A DNA stretch of 64,000 nt, from positions 1,612,001 through 1,676,000 of the forward strand of contig CADCSX010000001.1 in assembly GCA_902805475.1 (NCBI GenBank), in the 5' to 3' direction. This stretch comes from Entonaema liquescens. Lineage: Eukaryota > Ascomycota > Sordariomycetes > Xylariales > Xylariaceae. The notes beneath the pieces are model-generated. The model made no database searches. It saw only the letters and a program-made list of their open reading frames with translations, and was not told the origin of the DNA. Made by a program: the position numbers and the translations under genes. Positions 1-11,779 of the stretch are shown here, one piece after another (the first letter of the stretch is position 1; the number at the start of each line of letters is the position of its first letter).

Positions 1-549
1 TTGAATCTTCACTAAAGGGTATTGCTATATACCTACCAATAATTTGGTAATGTCATACCAATACTCAATCAATAAGTCAAGGGCATGTTTCGATGAGAGT
101 ATCACTCTTACGCCCCAGTAGGGGGCAGGGAGGTTCTTGGTTATACATACCTTAATCTGAGATTCCGCATGTAATACTGGCACTGCTGCCTGTGAGTTTG
201 ATTAATGGCATAAGTTGTAGATACTATGCCTCCATACTTATATCGAGACACTAAGAAGACAAGATAAGTCAAGCCATACATATCGTATCACGGGTCGTAA
301 TCTGTAGAATGATCGCTCAAGGTATGTAATGGGTATTATAAATTATATATAGGTATAAAAGTCATTTGGTTCATATGGCTCACTAATATTGTACGGTACC
401 TCGGAATAGGCATGATCCTATTATTCCAAACTGATGAAACAAACATCTAACATGCTATACCCAAATGTCCATGCTCCTCTATCGAGACTCCCGCGCTATG
501 TTCGTAACCTATTCCCGAGTTTCAAAAACACCTTTTAACAGGCATATTA
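1..549. other. Intergenic, 3' flank of the esterase gene
   Basis: AT-leaning sequence with no ORF of coding character. It is the downstream flank of the minus-strand esterase gene. No repeat, tRNA or other gene was seen. Confidence 0.5.
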
Positions 550-3500
550 TCATTTTAAGTCCGAGTTGACAGGCGTGCTTCCGGTCCCACTTTCGCTCTC
601 GCTTTCGGGTTTTGGACTTTTCAGGCCCTTGGGACTCTTTACTCTCTTTCCAGCACCTTTGCCTACGATCTTCTCTGTCCAATTCCAGCTTGGGCTACTG
701 GCTCTTTGCTTATCCTTGTCCTCGGACTCCGACGATGTCAGAATCTTGGGCCTGCCATATGCCATATCTAAATCGACTTCGCTATCATCCCCACTGTCTG
801 CGAATTCGCGATCACTCCAGCTTGCGGAATCGAGCCTCTCGTAGGATGGGCGAGGCGGCGAGTCTCTCGAACTGTAAGGAGCTGACTTCCTCTCCTGGGC
901 TAGGGATGGTAGATCCGGAACAGCATCTTTAGCCTCCATAGCTTCACTTGCGGTATGTTTGTGGCTCTTCGCACTATCTTTGCCTTTCCCGGGTTGGGCG
1001 TCTTCTTGTGTGTAAGTCTCGGCACCGGTCTCGTCAGGTCTCTGGTCCATAGATTTGGCACGGTCACCAGATTGCTCAACCTCATCTCCCATGCGAGCAG
1101 CTGCACTGTCGCTAAAATGAGCATCAACTAGGTGTTTAATAACTGGCCAGCCAAAGGCGTTGGCGAATTTGCGACGCACGATTATATTATTGTGCGCATC
1201 TGGCTCTAGTGAGACTAAGACTTTTCGCCAACTTAGACCGCGGTGGTATGCCCGTGCAATCTTTTCCTCAACCTTCATGCTGGAGCTATCAACAACATCG
1301 TCAACATCTCTACTGGGATCAGTATGCATAGGATCATCATAATCGCGAGTCGAAAGTTCGGAATCCGCATGTTCAACTCCAGCCCTCGGTGAAGGGATAC
1401 TTCCATTCCCATCTTTAGAAGATGAAGATGCGAGGCTAGTGTTTGACTTGTGTCGGAAGCTAAGTGCCTTGGTAGTACGTTTCTTGAGTGGTGGTGGGGG
1501 GATATCAGAGGGATGATAGACTCGATCATGAAAGATGGTGCGTGGTCGCTTTGAAGGGTCAATCAGGTAATCTACTGTTGGTAACTTAGGGTTAAGAATA
1601 TCGCCCGCAGACTCAAAGAATGTCGTTCTCGGGGGAGCAGATACGTCATTTGCTGGGTCTTCGCTAAGTTCATGGCCGGAAGACACCTTCGACTTACTTG
1701 ACGATGCGGAGTCCGTAGCTCCGTCTATCCTCAATGTTTGACTGCGCTGATAAATCTTGTTCTCCCGCGGAGATGGTGGGGGCGTTTTACGGGTTGTGGC
1801 TTTCTGTGACTCGTTGGATTTGAAGAAATTAAAAATTCCCGAGAACGGAAAATCATTGTTGGTCTGCGAGTTCTGACTTGTTGTTCCAGTCTCTGAAAGG
1901 GGACTGGCTATATTTAGACTGCGCCTGTCGTCCTCTACCGTTGCGTTAGTTGATGGCTGAGGCACTTCGTGAGAGTCACTGTGAGAAGACTCAGACTCGA
2001 CACCAGACTGTGATATTGATGGTGGCTCTTCAGTTGTCGGTGACCAGGGACCCCTTCGTGACGACACGTTAGCACCTGTTAATTCCGCCCAACCAAACCC
2101 AACAACAGTTTCAACTAAGCCGGCTTCTCGTCGAGCCTTCTCCACTCGACCAAGCCCTTGCCAGTCTAGGAATAATAGGCAGCTTGTACGCAACGGTACA
2201 ATCCCGTCGTTTACCACATTGGAATAGACGGTCCGGTTCCGGAATTTCTTCAACGCTGTGTGTGCTGGACCAGTTGGTAGAATACGTAATAACGGTTTCG
2301 ACTCTGGTTGCGTCTCTCCTATTACCTTTTTATGGGCACTCTCTCCTAGGGTGCCTACCAATGCTCCCCAACCACTTCGGGCAATAGTTGGTGCCCGCCA
2401 AGTAAGACCTAGGTCTTGCCCAGTTCTCCCGACGAGGCCAAAATCGAGAGCAAATTTAACATATAGAGGATTCTCATTGCTAAGGCCTAACAACGGAGAT
2501 GCGAGGGCGATGAAGTTGATCGGCCGTATCAAGTCGAAAAACTGAGGCGAGTGTTTCTGAATATACGCTATGGCATACACCTGAATAAGACCCCCTAGCG
2601 AGTGCCCAACAAAGCTGATACTGGTAAACTGGAACTTGCGGTCGTCGGAGTGATATTGGCCCTTGTGTATGGTACTGCTTTTATGTGCAGGCTTCCCTGA
2701 CGCATCATCGCTACCACCGTCACTTTTAAAAGCGTTAGCAAGACTCTCAGTCGCTGCCTTTTTTCTAGATGGCAGAAAAGGCTGGTCTGGGTAGGTCATG
2801 GATAGCACCCAACGCGCCAGACGCTTGCCAAGAAACTTAATGCCCCTTTCGGTTCGGGTAGCATTCCCAGAAAAGCCTCTTACTATCACCTCTTCATCGT
2901 CGTATTCATCATCATCAGCGTCAGGAATGCTGCCCGTCTCTGCCCTTGCTCGCGATTTCCTGGCCCTTGCATCGACCTTGGCTTGTTTTGCAGCCGCGTC
3001 AATACTCTCCTTCATATATAGCATATCAGCTCCAAGGTTACTATGTAGGCCATGCGTCACAACCACTAGATGTATCTTCTTAGGAGGCTGTCTTTTTGGG
3101 TTATCATCTTCAGTCTCTGTTGACTCCGCAACGCTGCCTGTTGCTTTGCTCACAGCTGATTCCTTGTGTTTTCCATGGTCCAATTCATCCCAACCAGGAA
3201 GCGGTGGTGTATTCCAGAGACTGGCCGTATCCTCAACCTTCAAAGTAATAGCTTTTGAGAAGACGCCCTTAGGCTGAGCGGAGTGATGGCCATCCTTTGC
3301 GCCTATGCTTTGCTGAAAATCCGTTACCTTTCCGGGTTGCGGGACCTGAGCCTGACCGCCTATAACTGGTACGCTGCCCAAGTTTAGGCTTTTCTCATCG
3401 CGCGCGAGCAAGATCTCGTAGCCCACGGCTGCACTGTTTGAAAATATGACCTGACTCGTAACCTCCACTATCCAACTCGCAGTTTTTGGGACCACCTCGT

Positions 3501-3870
3501 TTGTAGCATCATAACTAAAATCGCCCCTCGCAGCTCCTGTTCCGGCACTCTCGCGGATATCGTCTGGTACGATCAACTGGCATGACCACGTGCCTCCAGC
3601 CTTGAGCATGGGCTCAAATTCAGGGACGCCATAACGCTGAGGGTTTTCGAACTTGACATTCGGATCGTAGTGAGCGGGGCAGGCGGAAACGTCAAGGGTA
3701 TAGGGGCCATGGATAAAGGCAGCTCGTAGGGGAATGGGAGAAGTATTGCGGATTCGTAGGTGTAGGACGTCGGGAGAAGGTAGTATTCGGTCATGCGATG
3801 GCGTATAAGTTACGGTGTAGCGGACGACTTCACCAATCTTGACGCTGCCAACCTGGTGCAGGAGAAGCAT
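550..3870 (-). CDS. DUF676-type putative serine esterase/lipase (1106 aa)
   Basis: Uninterrupted 1106-codon frame from an ATG. The alpha/beta-hydrolase core starts near residue 268 with a hydrophobic strand followed by the oxyanion-type THG motif (VVVTHGLHSN). The nucleophile elbow is GHSLGG, with Ser at about residue 424. A later segment carries NDGIVPLR, where the acidic member of the triad would sit. The N-terminal 230 residues are a beta-rich region typical of the filamentous-fungal members. The middle (about residues 600-850) is Ser/Pro-rich and probably disordered. A conserved block follows near residues 900-950 (EPDAHNNIIVRR, FGWPVIKH). The family includes yeast ROG1 and related lipid-droplet lipases, which are phospho- or acylglycerol hydrolases. 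Substrate and location here are inference. No intron is needed. The start agrees with the conserved N-terminus I remember for the family. Confidence 0.85.
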   Translation of the reverse strand: MLLLHQVGSVKIGEVVRYTVTYTPSHDRILPSPDVLHLRIRNTSPIPLRAAFIHGPYTLDVSACPAHYDPNVKFENPQRYGVPEFEPMLKAGGTWSCQLIVPDDIRESAGTGAARGDFSYDATNEVVPKTASWIVEVTSQVIFSNSAAVGYEILLARDEKSLNLGSVPVIGGQAQVPQPGKVTDFQQSIGAKDGHHSAQPKGVFSKAITLKVEDTASLWNTPPLPGWDELDHGKHKESAVSKATGSVAESTETEDDNPKRQPPKKIHLVVVTHGLHSNLGADMLYMKESIDAAAKQAKVDARARKSRARAETGSIPDADDDEYDDEEVIVRGFSGNATRTERGIKFLGKRLARWVLSMTYPDQPFLPSRKKAATESLANAFKSDGGSDDASGKPAHKSSTIHKGQYHSDDRKFQFTSISFVGHSLGGLIQVYAIAYIQKHSPQFFDLIRPINFIALASPLLGLSNENPLYVKFALDFGLVGRTGQDLGLTWRAPTIARSGWGALVGTLGESAHKKVIGETQPESKPLLRILPTGPAHTALKKFRNRTVYSNVVNDGIVPLRTSCLLFLDWQGLGRVEKARREAGLVETVVGFGWAELTGANVSSRRGPWSPTTEEPPSISQSGVESESSHSDSHEVPQPSTNATVEDDRRSLNIASPLSETGTTSQNSQTNNDFPFSGIFNFFKSNESQKATTRKTPPPSPRENKIYQRSQTLRIDGATDSASSSKSKVSSGHELSEDPANDVSAPPRTTFFESAGDILNPKLPTVDYLIDPSKRPRTIFHDRVYHPSDIPPPPLKKRTTKALSFRHKSNTSLASSSSKDGNGSIPSPRAGVEHADSELSTRDYDDPMHTDPSRDVDDVVDSSSMKVEEKIARAYHRGLSWRKVLVSLEPDAHNNIIVRRKFANAFGWPVIKHLVDAHFSDSAAARMGDEVEQSGDRAKSMDQRPDETGAETYTQEDAQPGKGKDSAKSHKHTASEAMEAKDAVPDLPSLAQERKSAPYSSRDSPPRPSYERLDSASWSDREFADSGDDSEVDLDMAYGRPKILTSSESEDKDKQRASSPSWNWTEKIVGKGAGKRVKSPKGLKSPKPESESESGTGSTPVNSDLK

Positions 3871-6800
3871 GTTTCAGAAAGGCCCCCCTCGAGAACCAAT
3901 CATCTGCCTGGGAGACACTTGGTATGGTCGACTGTCTATGACGAAATGCGGACAAGTCGGTAACATGCGAAGATGAGTTCTAGATAGTAGAACTGGAAGG
4001 ATCGGCAGGGCACATTGAAGAGCGAGGTGTCGACATATTACAGGTACGTAGGGGAATGAGCGGATATGAAAATTTAAAAGATAATTAAAGGGACCATTAC
4101 GTTGTTTTAGTGGGAGTCAACGATGATCTTGTGGAATCGTGAATGTATTGATGTAAAAAGTCGGGTCTAAGAGAGAAAGAAGCACGCGGTCAAAGTTGAA
4201 CAAAGGTCCACGGATCCGCAGGGTCGGGCAGCTGTTGCTACCGATAACAAAATGTGCAGCGCCAGCTAATGCAGTACCGACGTCACTGACACTGTACTAA
4301 AATAGCGCCGCCACGCTTCTGAGTTACCCCCCCTTAAACCCTTTAAATCCCCCCAAAACCACTTTCGCATTTCCTTTTTTAGCACAACATAAGACCTACG
4401 TCCGAGGTCCGTGGCCTGTGGTCTGTGGCGTTCACTACACAACATGTAAGCAGCTCTCGGATATGGGCTCGTGTTTCTTTACCCGAACTCATCATAAGAA
4501 CTTGTTCATAAGCCGAAGGGTCATCCTTGCATCTCAGCAAGTCTAAAATTTTCATCGTGTACAACAACGTCTCACTTCCTCCTGCTTTACGATAAGCTGA
4601 TTTGATAGTTGTTCTGATACTATACTTACTCAGTGCTACGACAAGTGAGTATAAAGTTATAGGTTATAGACCAAGGAGGAAAATATCCGTACTTAGGGAT
4701 TCTCTGTTCTAATTCACTGGTTAACTACCCTGTGCGTACCTAAACCATGTCAATAGCTTATTAACTTAGGGTTATGAGCTCTTTTCATTTTCTTCCTTTT
4801 TTATCTTGTTGTTTATTCGTGAAGGGTTGATTGAGTTCTAATCTAAACTTGGCCCATTACTTACATACTTACATTTCTTACCAAACAGATAGTCTCAACA
4901 ACTAATTAGTCATACGCATCATAAACTTTAGATGTTTTAGTTATATCTATGAAGATTAGTACCTAGTCACTTAGATGCCTTGGATAGGCAAATACCTTGC
5001 GATTCGTATGAAAGACGTAGGGCTTAACCTAACTCGCTATTCTGATACAAGTGCACTAGTTATAGGTAGTGAAACTCATACTTCTCACTCAGTATGCATT
5101 CATTAAATTAATGTTAATTACAGACCATTTGAAAGACTATGTAGGTACCCGTCAGACTTTTTTTAAAAAAAAAAAAAAAAAACAGCCCATATTATCCTCA
5201 AGAAGGAGACCGGGTACTCTACTGTTTTCTGACAGCATTATTAAGTAGACTGTATTTTAGGGGCAATATCTTCAAGACCAGTTGGCATGAGTATAAGGTT
5301 GTGGGGAGTATATTGTGTGAACGAAAGATACCCACGTTGTTTCGAACAGGGATATAGAATTACATGCATACCTACTTTTCTCGAAAGTTTCCTGTACCAA
5401 ACTAAAGAAATGAAGGGAATGTAAAATTCAACCTCTTCACTTGGCTTGTTTCTATAGGAGAGCTTAGGGTTGTGTACCTAGGTAGGTTACTTGTTGTCAG
5501 GGAACCAATACTTACCTTACTTACCTATATGTGAACTGTTTAGACGTGGTCTTGTATGGTCCATTCAAGAGCCCCTTTGGTCCTCACGAATTTAGAGATT
5601 CTCAAAACCTGCCACTGAATAAACCGTAGAATGCCTAATTATAATTGCTATTCACTACCTAAGTACGAAAACATTTAACGGGGCGGCGATGATGTTGCCG
5701 TGTCTTATTTAGGCCTAGTATCTGTCGGTTAGTCTAACTATAACGGCCGCCGCCGAAGGGCGATGGAACTGCCGGTTTCTATATCTGATTCACGTTCAAT
5801 CCCTTAGGAGGATAGAACTTCCTTATTGATCAATCTGATGCAAAGATTGTCAAAACTAGCCAAATAAATATTCACTTGAACCGAAAAATGACAATCTAAG
5901 GTTGCTAGGTCGGTATGGTGTTGACAAGCTCTTAGACCTACATATGCAGGCTACCGAAGCTGAAGTGCTTGGGTACACTAGGGATCAAGACCGTTATTTA
6001 CACAACAAAATGAGCTCTGGGGCATGTATTCTCCCCAGCATTAGATACTTTTGGTAAAGATTCACGGGATGGGCCGTTAGGCTTGAGGCTGCACAGGGCT
6101 GGTTGGTCGGACCAGGTTTACATATGTGGTTGGAACTCTGGAAACCTGCTGTTGTCGTACAGCAGCGTTCTTCTGCTGCCTGATGTAGTAGTACTGACTA
6201 GCCAAATAGGCAATGCTGTGTCAGATACGTATCCAACTTAGTAACACTGACACAGGAATCGAGGCAGGCTGCACGAGAAAGACGCCCTACCACCTCGATC
6301 ACACTTCAGGAACCATGGTAATCATTAATATATAGGGGCGAGTAGCGAACGGCGAGCAGTGATCTATCGCAGGATACTGCTTTTTCGTGTAACTTACCAC
6401 CTGCCTGACTGCCTGATGACTGATCATCCAACCACCCCTTTATGCTGCATTGGAAGGATGGTTTCTTGGAATATTGGAATAGATGACGACGATCAGGAGG
6501 AGCTAACGCACTCGTGACGAAGGATTGTCTATTTTCGATGGTATTTACTCCGAGTCACTTGATGAGAATTGCCAATCGTAGGAAATGTCCCTCTGCTATG
6601 CTAAACTTATGTGCGACGGGAGAGGTTAGAGCTCTACTAATTTTTAATAATTTTTTTTTCTCAGCGTGACGAACGGGCTGGAACTCACATGTGTGAGGGG
6701 CATCTGGCATGGAGGGGGACCATTTAGAAGCCAGGTTTTGGTTGCGCTTGTGCCGCCAGAATCAGAGCCCAACCAACGGAAAGTCGTTTTCCAGGGGTTC

Positions 6801-7076
6801 CCGGCCACCTTTGATCCACTCAAACAAACCATTCGGGCCATTCCCCAAGGACCCCCAGGTGAAGATCACAGGTGAGGGTTAGAACGGTTAGAACAGAGGG
6901 GCAGGGGGATAGCCAGCGAAGGCGGAGAAAACAGTGGGAGACATGTAGTAATAGTATCCTTATCCTTACATCCTTACATCCTTACATAGTATCGTACAGT
7001 ATCAGTATCATATTCAGGTTAGAACCGATATTTTGCCCTGACCACCTGTTCTCACTGTCTCACCTCCACAGCTTTT

Positions 7077-7107
<31 letters not shown>

Positions 7108-7454
7108 GGGACATACCTCACCTCTCGTATCTCTCCCTACGACAGCGCGGTCCAGTTATCGTGTAGGATCCCGTAGACGATTAAATCGTAACTAGGTGCG
7201 ATCACACATCATTGTCCTACGACTTTGACGTCTATTGGGGATGTTTTCGCCCGATACTGCACATCCCACTCCTAATGCAGACTGCAACCATACAGCCCAA
7301 TCAGCACTGAATTGAGTGCATGCAACTAGCCATTCAGGAGTAACCAGCTGTTCATTTCCCACGATACCGGCAGGATTTCTCAACCAACCGAAGCAGTAGA
7401 GCAAAGTCGGTCTTCTCTGCGAATCCGTACGTACGGGGCTGACACAACGGACGA
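3871..7454. other. Long intergenic region between divergent genes
   Basis: About 3.6 kb with no credible gene. It holds the promoters of the esterase (left, minus) and the RBR ligase (right, plus). It contains a T7A18 run at 5158-5182, scattered ACCTACC/GGTAGGT words, and a CCCATA hexamer repeat at 7077-7106. Short ORFs near 6660-7190 lack any recognisable domain. Confidence 0.5.
7077..7106. repeat. CCCATA hexanucleotide microsatellite
   Basis: About five perfect tandem copies of CCCATA, some 350 bp upstream of the RBR ligase start codon and therefore in its promoter or 5' UTR. Confidence 0.9.
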
Positions 7455-10193
7455 ATGGCACAATCACAGCATGTCGGAGCCAAGCAGCGGTCCAGACGTC
7501 GACACCAGACACGCAGTCCCTCCCCATCTCGCCACCATGATTGGGACTCACGACATGATCCCAATCCCCATTCGCTGCCTTACCGACCCCGAGGACCTGA
7601 AATACACAGGTTTGCCGGTAGAAATTTAAAAATTTATTCTCAACAAGGTGCACCGCAGTCCGAAGACGACGACTCAGATGCTACCGACCCAATGCCTCAT
7701 CCACAGCAGCAACTGACTCGTCCCCGGTCGGCCACCGTCGGATCTCGGAACGGGAAAGGTCGGGCGGTATATCTCGAGGTTGAAGATGGCGAAGATGATG
7801 ACGAGCAGGCGAAGATGATTTCGAGACTTAGGTCCAGATCTAGACCCAGGACGCAATCGAGGACTAGGACTAGGAGCAGGGCCAGGACCATAGACACTAG
7901 TAGCGGAGATGATGAGACCTATGAATTATCCACACCACCGCGATCCACCCCATTGTATCGATCGAGGCCTACCTCGAGGCTCCCATCACCGTCTTCTTCG
8001 AGAGATTCAAGCGTTGACACTGAGTCATCGGATTCCAGTGAGGATGAGAGACTTAAGCGCCGAGCCCGCAAAAGACCAGTTCAGGTCCCATTAACCCCGC
8101 CTCCGCCCCCGGTCGACCGGGCCTCCCGACGACGACACCGATCAAGACATCGAGAAAGACCTGCTTATGAAGAAGATAGCGATGAAGAACCCGAATACGA
8201 AAATACCCTCCGTCGTTTACGAGAAAGGTCTAAATCCGTACCGCGGTCGGGACACATAGAATCTCGAAGCACTTCCCGAATTCGTCCTCGTCATCGAGAT
8301 ATTTACGATGAGCCAGAGGCTAGTTCATCAAAACGGTAAGCCTGCAATTTTTTTTCATTCGTCGAAGCCAATGATACTGACGACCCTATCAGACCTCATC
8401 GGAGGAGGTATTATGAATCTGATGTGGGATACCCTGCGAAGCCTTCGCTTCCACGGGCGCATACAGCTCCCAGTTCACATGTGGCATCTCAGAGTATGAG
8501 TTCCTCCTCAATATCTTCTCCAGCTTTTCTGAATAGGTTCATGGGTCCAGGACTCCAGTCGCCGCCCGACAAACACTCGAAGATGTAAGTTTGCGAGCAA
8601 CTCTGTGCAGCACGCTGCCGGTAAATGATACAAGCCTAACCGTTGTTTTTGAATAGGGTGGAATGTGTCGTGTGCCTCGACGACCTACCAGCGTCGAAGA
8701 CTGCCAAATTGAAGTGTGGGCATCGGATGTGCAAGTCGTGCCTGAAGCGCAGCTTCAAGCTCTCTGTTAAAGACCCGGCGCAGATGCCGCCGCGATGCTG
8801 CGGACCAGACTGTATCCCACTAAAGCACGTTGAGAACCTGTTCGACATCGATTTCAAAAAGACTTGGAACCGCAAGTTTCACGAGTTCTCCACTCGAAAC
8901 CGCGTGTACTGCCCAGGAAAGAGATGTGGTCGCTGGATCAGACCGGACCAAATCCAGCAGCACCGCAATGGCCGCAAGGTAGGTAGATGTGGTAGCTGTC
9001 ATACTCGTGTATGCTGCGACTGCAACAATAAATGGCACGGCTCCGGTCCATGCCCTGCTGATGAAGAAACCAACCAGATTCTGCAACAGGCCAAGGAAGA
9101 GGGATGGCAGCGTTGCTTCAACTGCAGAAATATGGTCGAGTTGAAAGAAGGATGCAATCACATGACTTGGTAAGACATCATTCTTTATGACTAGGACTTG
9201 TGCATTTCTAATTATACGCTTAGTCGTTGTGGTGCCGAGTTTTGTATGATTTGTGGTCTGAAGTGGAAGACTTGCGAATGCCCATGGTTCAACTATGAGG
9301 GGGCCGACGCCGAAGCCCTCGACCACATGCAGATCCCAGAACCGATGATAGACCGCGAGAGGTTAGGTCTCAGGAGCGCCCCTCCCGCTCAGGGTTTCGA
9401 TGCTAGGCGTTCGCCCGGTAACGGTCTGCGAACTCGGCCGAACCCCTACGACGATGAGCTTCTCCGTAGGCGTCTCCAGGAGCAGCGGGACGAAGAGTTG
9501 GCACGTCGACTTCAGTTCGAGGACAGCGAGGATGAATATATGGATCCTGCGGACGACGTAATGGGCCTCGGCAACGCTAACAACATCAATACCAACACGG
9601 GACACTTCAATATGAATAACCCCTATAGGCGCCGAGCACAGACTGTCGTCGCACCACCGGCACCCGCGCCACCGCCGGTAGGACCATTCGAAAGGACAGC
9701 GGGTTCAGTTGCGGACTACGTCACCGGCGTGAACAGGGCGCGTGGTCTTCGTGCCAGCTCGATGGAGCGGCGTCTAGCCGACCGCTTCGAACAGCGCCAG
9801 GCCCCTACCCCGACTCAACAAGGCTTTGGACAGTCCATACCCCTCCGCCCACCGCTCCCCGAGCAATGGGCCCGCCGCTAGTCCCGTCCCAAGCCCCTTT
9901 GGCGACACCCCTATGATGCGCAGGCACACCGTGGACGACGAGGAATTATACGAAATCCCACGCGCCAGCCGAATGTCCGAACGGGTGCTCCCCGACGAGC
10001 CGCCACGCGCGGCTACATGGACGACTCGGCTCTATACGAGCCTGGACCCCGCGTCCGGCACCGCCAGCGAGCCGCGTCCATGTCCCCGAAAGACTCCGTC
10101 CTCGCAGGCCTCACCGGGCCCGGACGCGGCATGCACCGTGTGTACGAGTGGGTGGAGCACGTCGAGCAGGATCCCCACGGAATCGTTACGTAG
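7455..10193 (+). CDS. RBR (RING-IBR-RING2) E3 ubiquitin ligase with SR-rich N-terminus
   Basis: Exons 7455-8335, 8393-8584, 8657-9169 and 9224-9881. Introns of 57, 72 and 54 bp have canonical ends. The first exon encodes an Arg/Ser/Asp/Glu-rich tail of about 290 residues. RING1 begins at about residue 359 (VECVVCLDD, CGHRMCKSC), then an IBR domain, then RING2/Rcat. The catalytic Cys is residue 524 in KEGCNHMTC (codon at 9153-9155); the MTC motif is made by joining across the third intron. RBR enzymes load ubiquitin onto this Cys before transfer to substrate. The exon-4 frame stops at 9881 (747 aa). Coding character continues in frame +1 from about 9826 and returns to the original frame near 10011, ending at 10193 with a Trp/Val/Glu-rich tail (RVYEWVEHVEQDP). 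Two compensating indels, real or assembly errors, are therefore suspected. Substrate unknown. Confidence 0.85.
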
Positions 10194-10903
10194 ATTCGAC
10201 TTTTGATAATGTCAGGCAAATGATGGGAATATTTTACTGAAGAGGAAACGTTTTTTTTTTTGTGGTATCCCGTAACTTGGGGAGGAGGCTTTCATGTGTT
10301 GACGATTATTCCATGAAGATGCATGACATGACATATGGTTTGCTAGGAATTTCTACGGATCTCCTTTTTATGGCAAAGTTGTATCACCATCTACATCAAT
10401 ACGTTCATGCAGCAGCATATTTACACGACGAGTTATGTTTTCGCTAATTCGAGTGGGCTCTGCATTAATATTACTGGGTATGGTTTTTTCTTCTAAAGTC
10501 TCAAGACGTTTCTGTAACTTTGAACTCGGCCGGGTCTAGGGATTCAATCAATCAGGAGTTGCGGACACGACATTATCACCATCCATCGCTTATTTATTAT
10601 GTTCAAAGGGGATTGATTTTACAGGCATTCATAAGGAGAAACAGAACTATCGCTTTTCTCTCTCTTTCTCTTCCTTTCTACCAACATAGAAAAACCCAAA
10701 AAATAGTTATCGATTCTTCTGTGCAAACTCGCTCCTGAGAAATGACATCCTTTCCTAATACGAGTACAGAGTGGTAAAAGACAGCGAACTCCTGGATATT
10801 AGGGGATATCTACAACAGAATTCCAGAACTTGGACACCTTATCCACAGAAATGACTGACATCGTTTACCTAGACACTTCGCAGTATCCCATCATACAATT
10901 TTC
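10194..10903. other. Intergenic, convergent 3' flanks
   Basis: Between the convergent RBR ligase and membrane-protein genes. It contains a poly-T run near 10251-10261 and AT-rich probable 3' UTR sequence. No gene seen. Confidence 0.5.
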
Positions 10904-11779
10904 TTAGTATCGAGGTAAGTGTTCCCCTTTTATATCCATAATGGCGGGCCTTGGTGCCTCCGTTAGATGGTACATCGGCGGATCCAACGGCATGGGAGTC
11001 TGGCCCATCTGGTATGCGCTCGCTTCGGGTTGCGGCTCGGAAGACTGGAGGGCTGCCACCGCTGCGTACGCGGGAGGCTTGTCGCTCGACGTGTGAGCGG
11101 CGGGTATTGGCGATAAGGGGGAAACGGTAGTAGATGTGACAGATGGTGAATATGTAAGTGCCGGAGTCGGTAGAGCCAAGCCGGACATTGATGAATTTGT
11201 TACTGATGGGGACGGCACGTTCCCTGGATAAGGTGTGGGTTGGAACCTGACATTTTGCTGGGACGGGTTCTGGCTTTCAGGCATGGGTTGGGTTGGAGGA
11301 ATTGGTTGATATGCGCTCGGGGGAGAGAACTCATAACCATTCTCAAGTTCATCCGCTTTCCTGCGCTGCTCTAGTATCCGTTGTCTCCTCCTTGGTCGGA
11401 TACGGAAGCAATACCATATGGTTAAAACGAATAGAAGTGCGATGAAAGAGCCTATTACAATTCCCGCTATAACCCCGCTGCCGTGATGCTTTTCATCTTC
11501 GTCGTCGTCATCGTTATCTTTGTCGTTTTCCTTTTTCTCATCTTCGAGATGTTTGTGGAATTCAGCACAAGCACTAGGGTCATAGCTGTTTTCGTCACAA
11601 AATACACCCCCAGGTATACCCCCATCAGCCGGATTGAACCTTGCCTCTAGTAATTGGGGGGCCTCAACGGGTTTTCTTGATTTGAGTGTCAGTCCGCTTT
11701 CATCGGATCGTCTTAGTTGTGCTGTATTGTCCGCAGTGACGCTGGCTGCTAAAGCCAGTAGCATATAAGGAAACCGCAT
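10904..11779 (-). CDS. Type I single-pass membrane protein with PPxY motifs (291 aa)
   Basis: The first true ATG is at 11779. Residues 1-16 form a signal peptide (MRFPYMLLALAASVTA). A short luminal part follows with two Cys (near 61 and 71) and an Asp/Glu/Lys-rich stalk. A strong transmembrane helix lies at about residues 102-125 (GVIAGIVIGSFIALLFVLTI). It is followed by an Arg-rich stop-transfer sequence and a Pro/Ser/Thr-rich cytoplasmic tail of about 165 residues. The tail has PPAY at about 235-238 and PPMY at about 267-270. Both are canonical PPxY ligands for WW domains of Rsp5/Nedd4 ligases. That role is inferred from the motif only. I do not recognise a named family. Architecture resembles many fungal cell-wall sensor-like proteins of unknown function. 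Confidence 0.6.
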   Translation of the reverse strand: MRFPYMLLALAASVTADNTAQLRRSDESGLTLKSRKPVEAPQLLEARFNPADGGIPGGVFCDENSYDPSACAEFHKHLEDEKKENDKDNDDDDEDEKHHGSGVIAGIVIGSFIALLFVLTIWYCFRIRPRRRQRILEQRRKADELENGYEFSPPSAYQPIPPTQPMPESQNPSQQNVRFQPTPYPGNVPSPSVTNSSMSGLALPTPALTYSPSVTSTTVSPLSPIPAAHTSSDKPPAYAAVAALQSSEPQPEASAYQMGQTPMPLDPPMYHLTEAPRPAIMDIKGEHLPRY

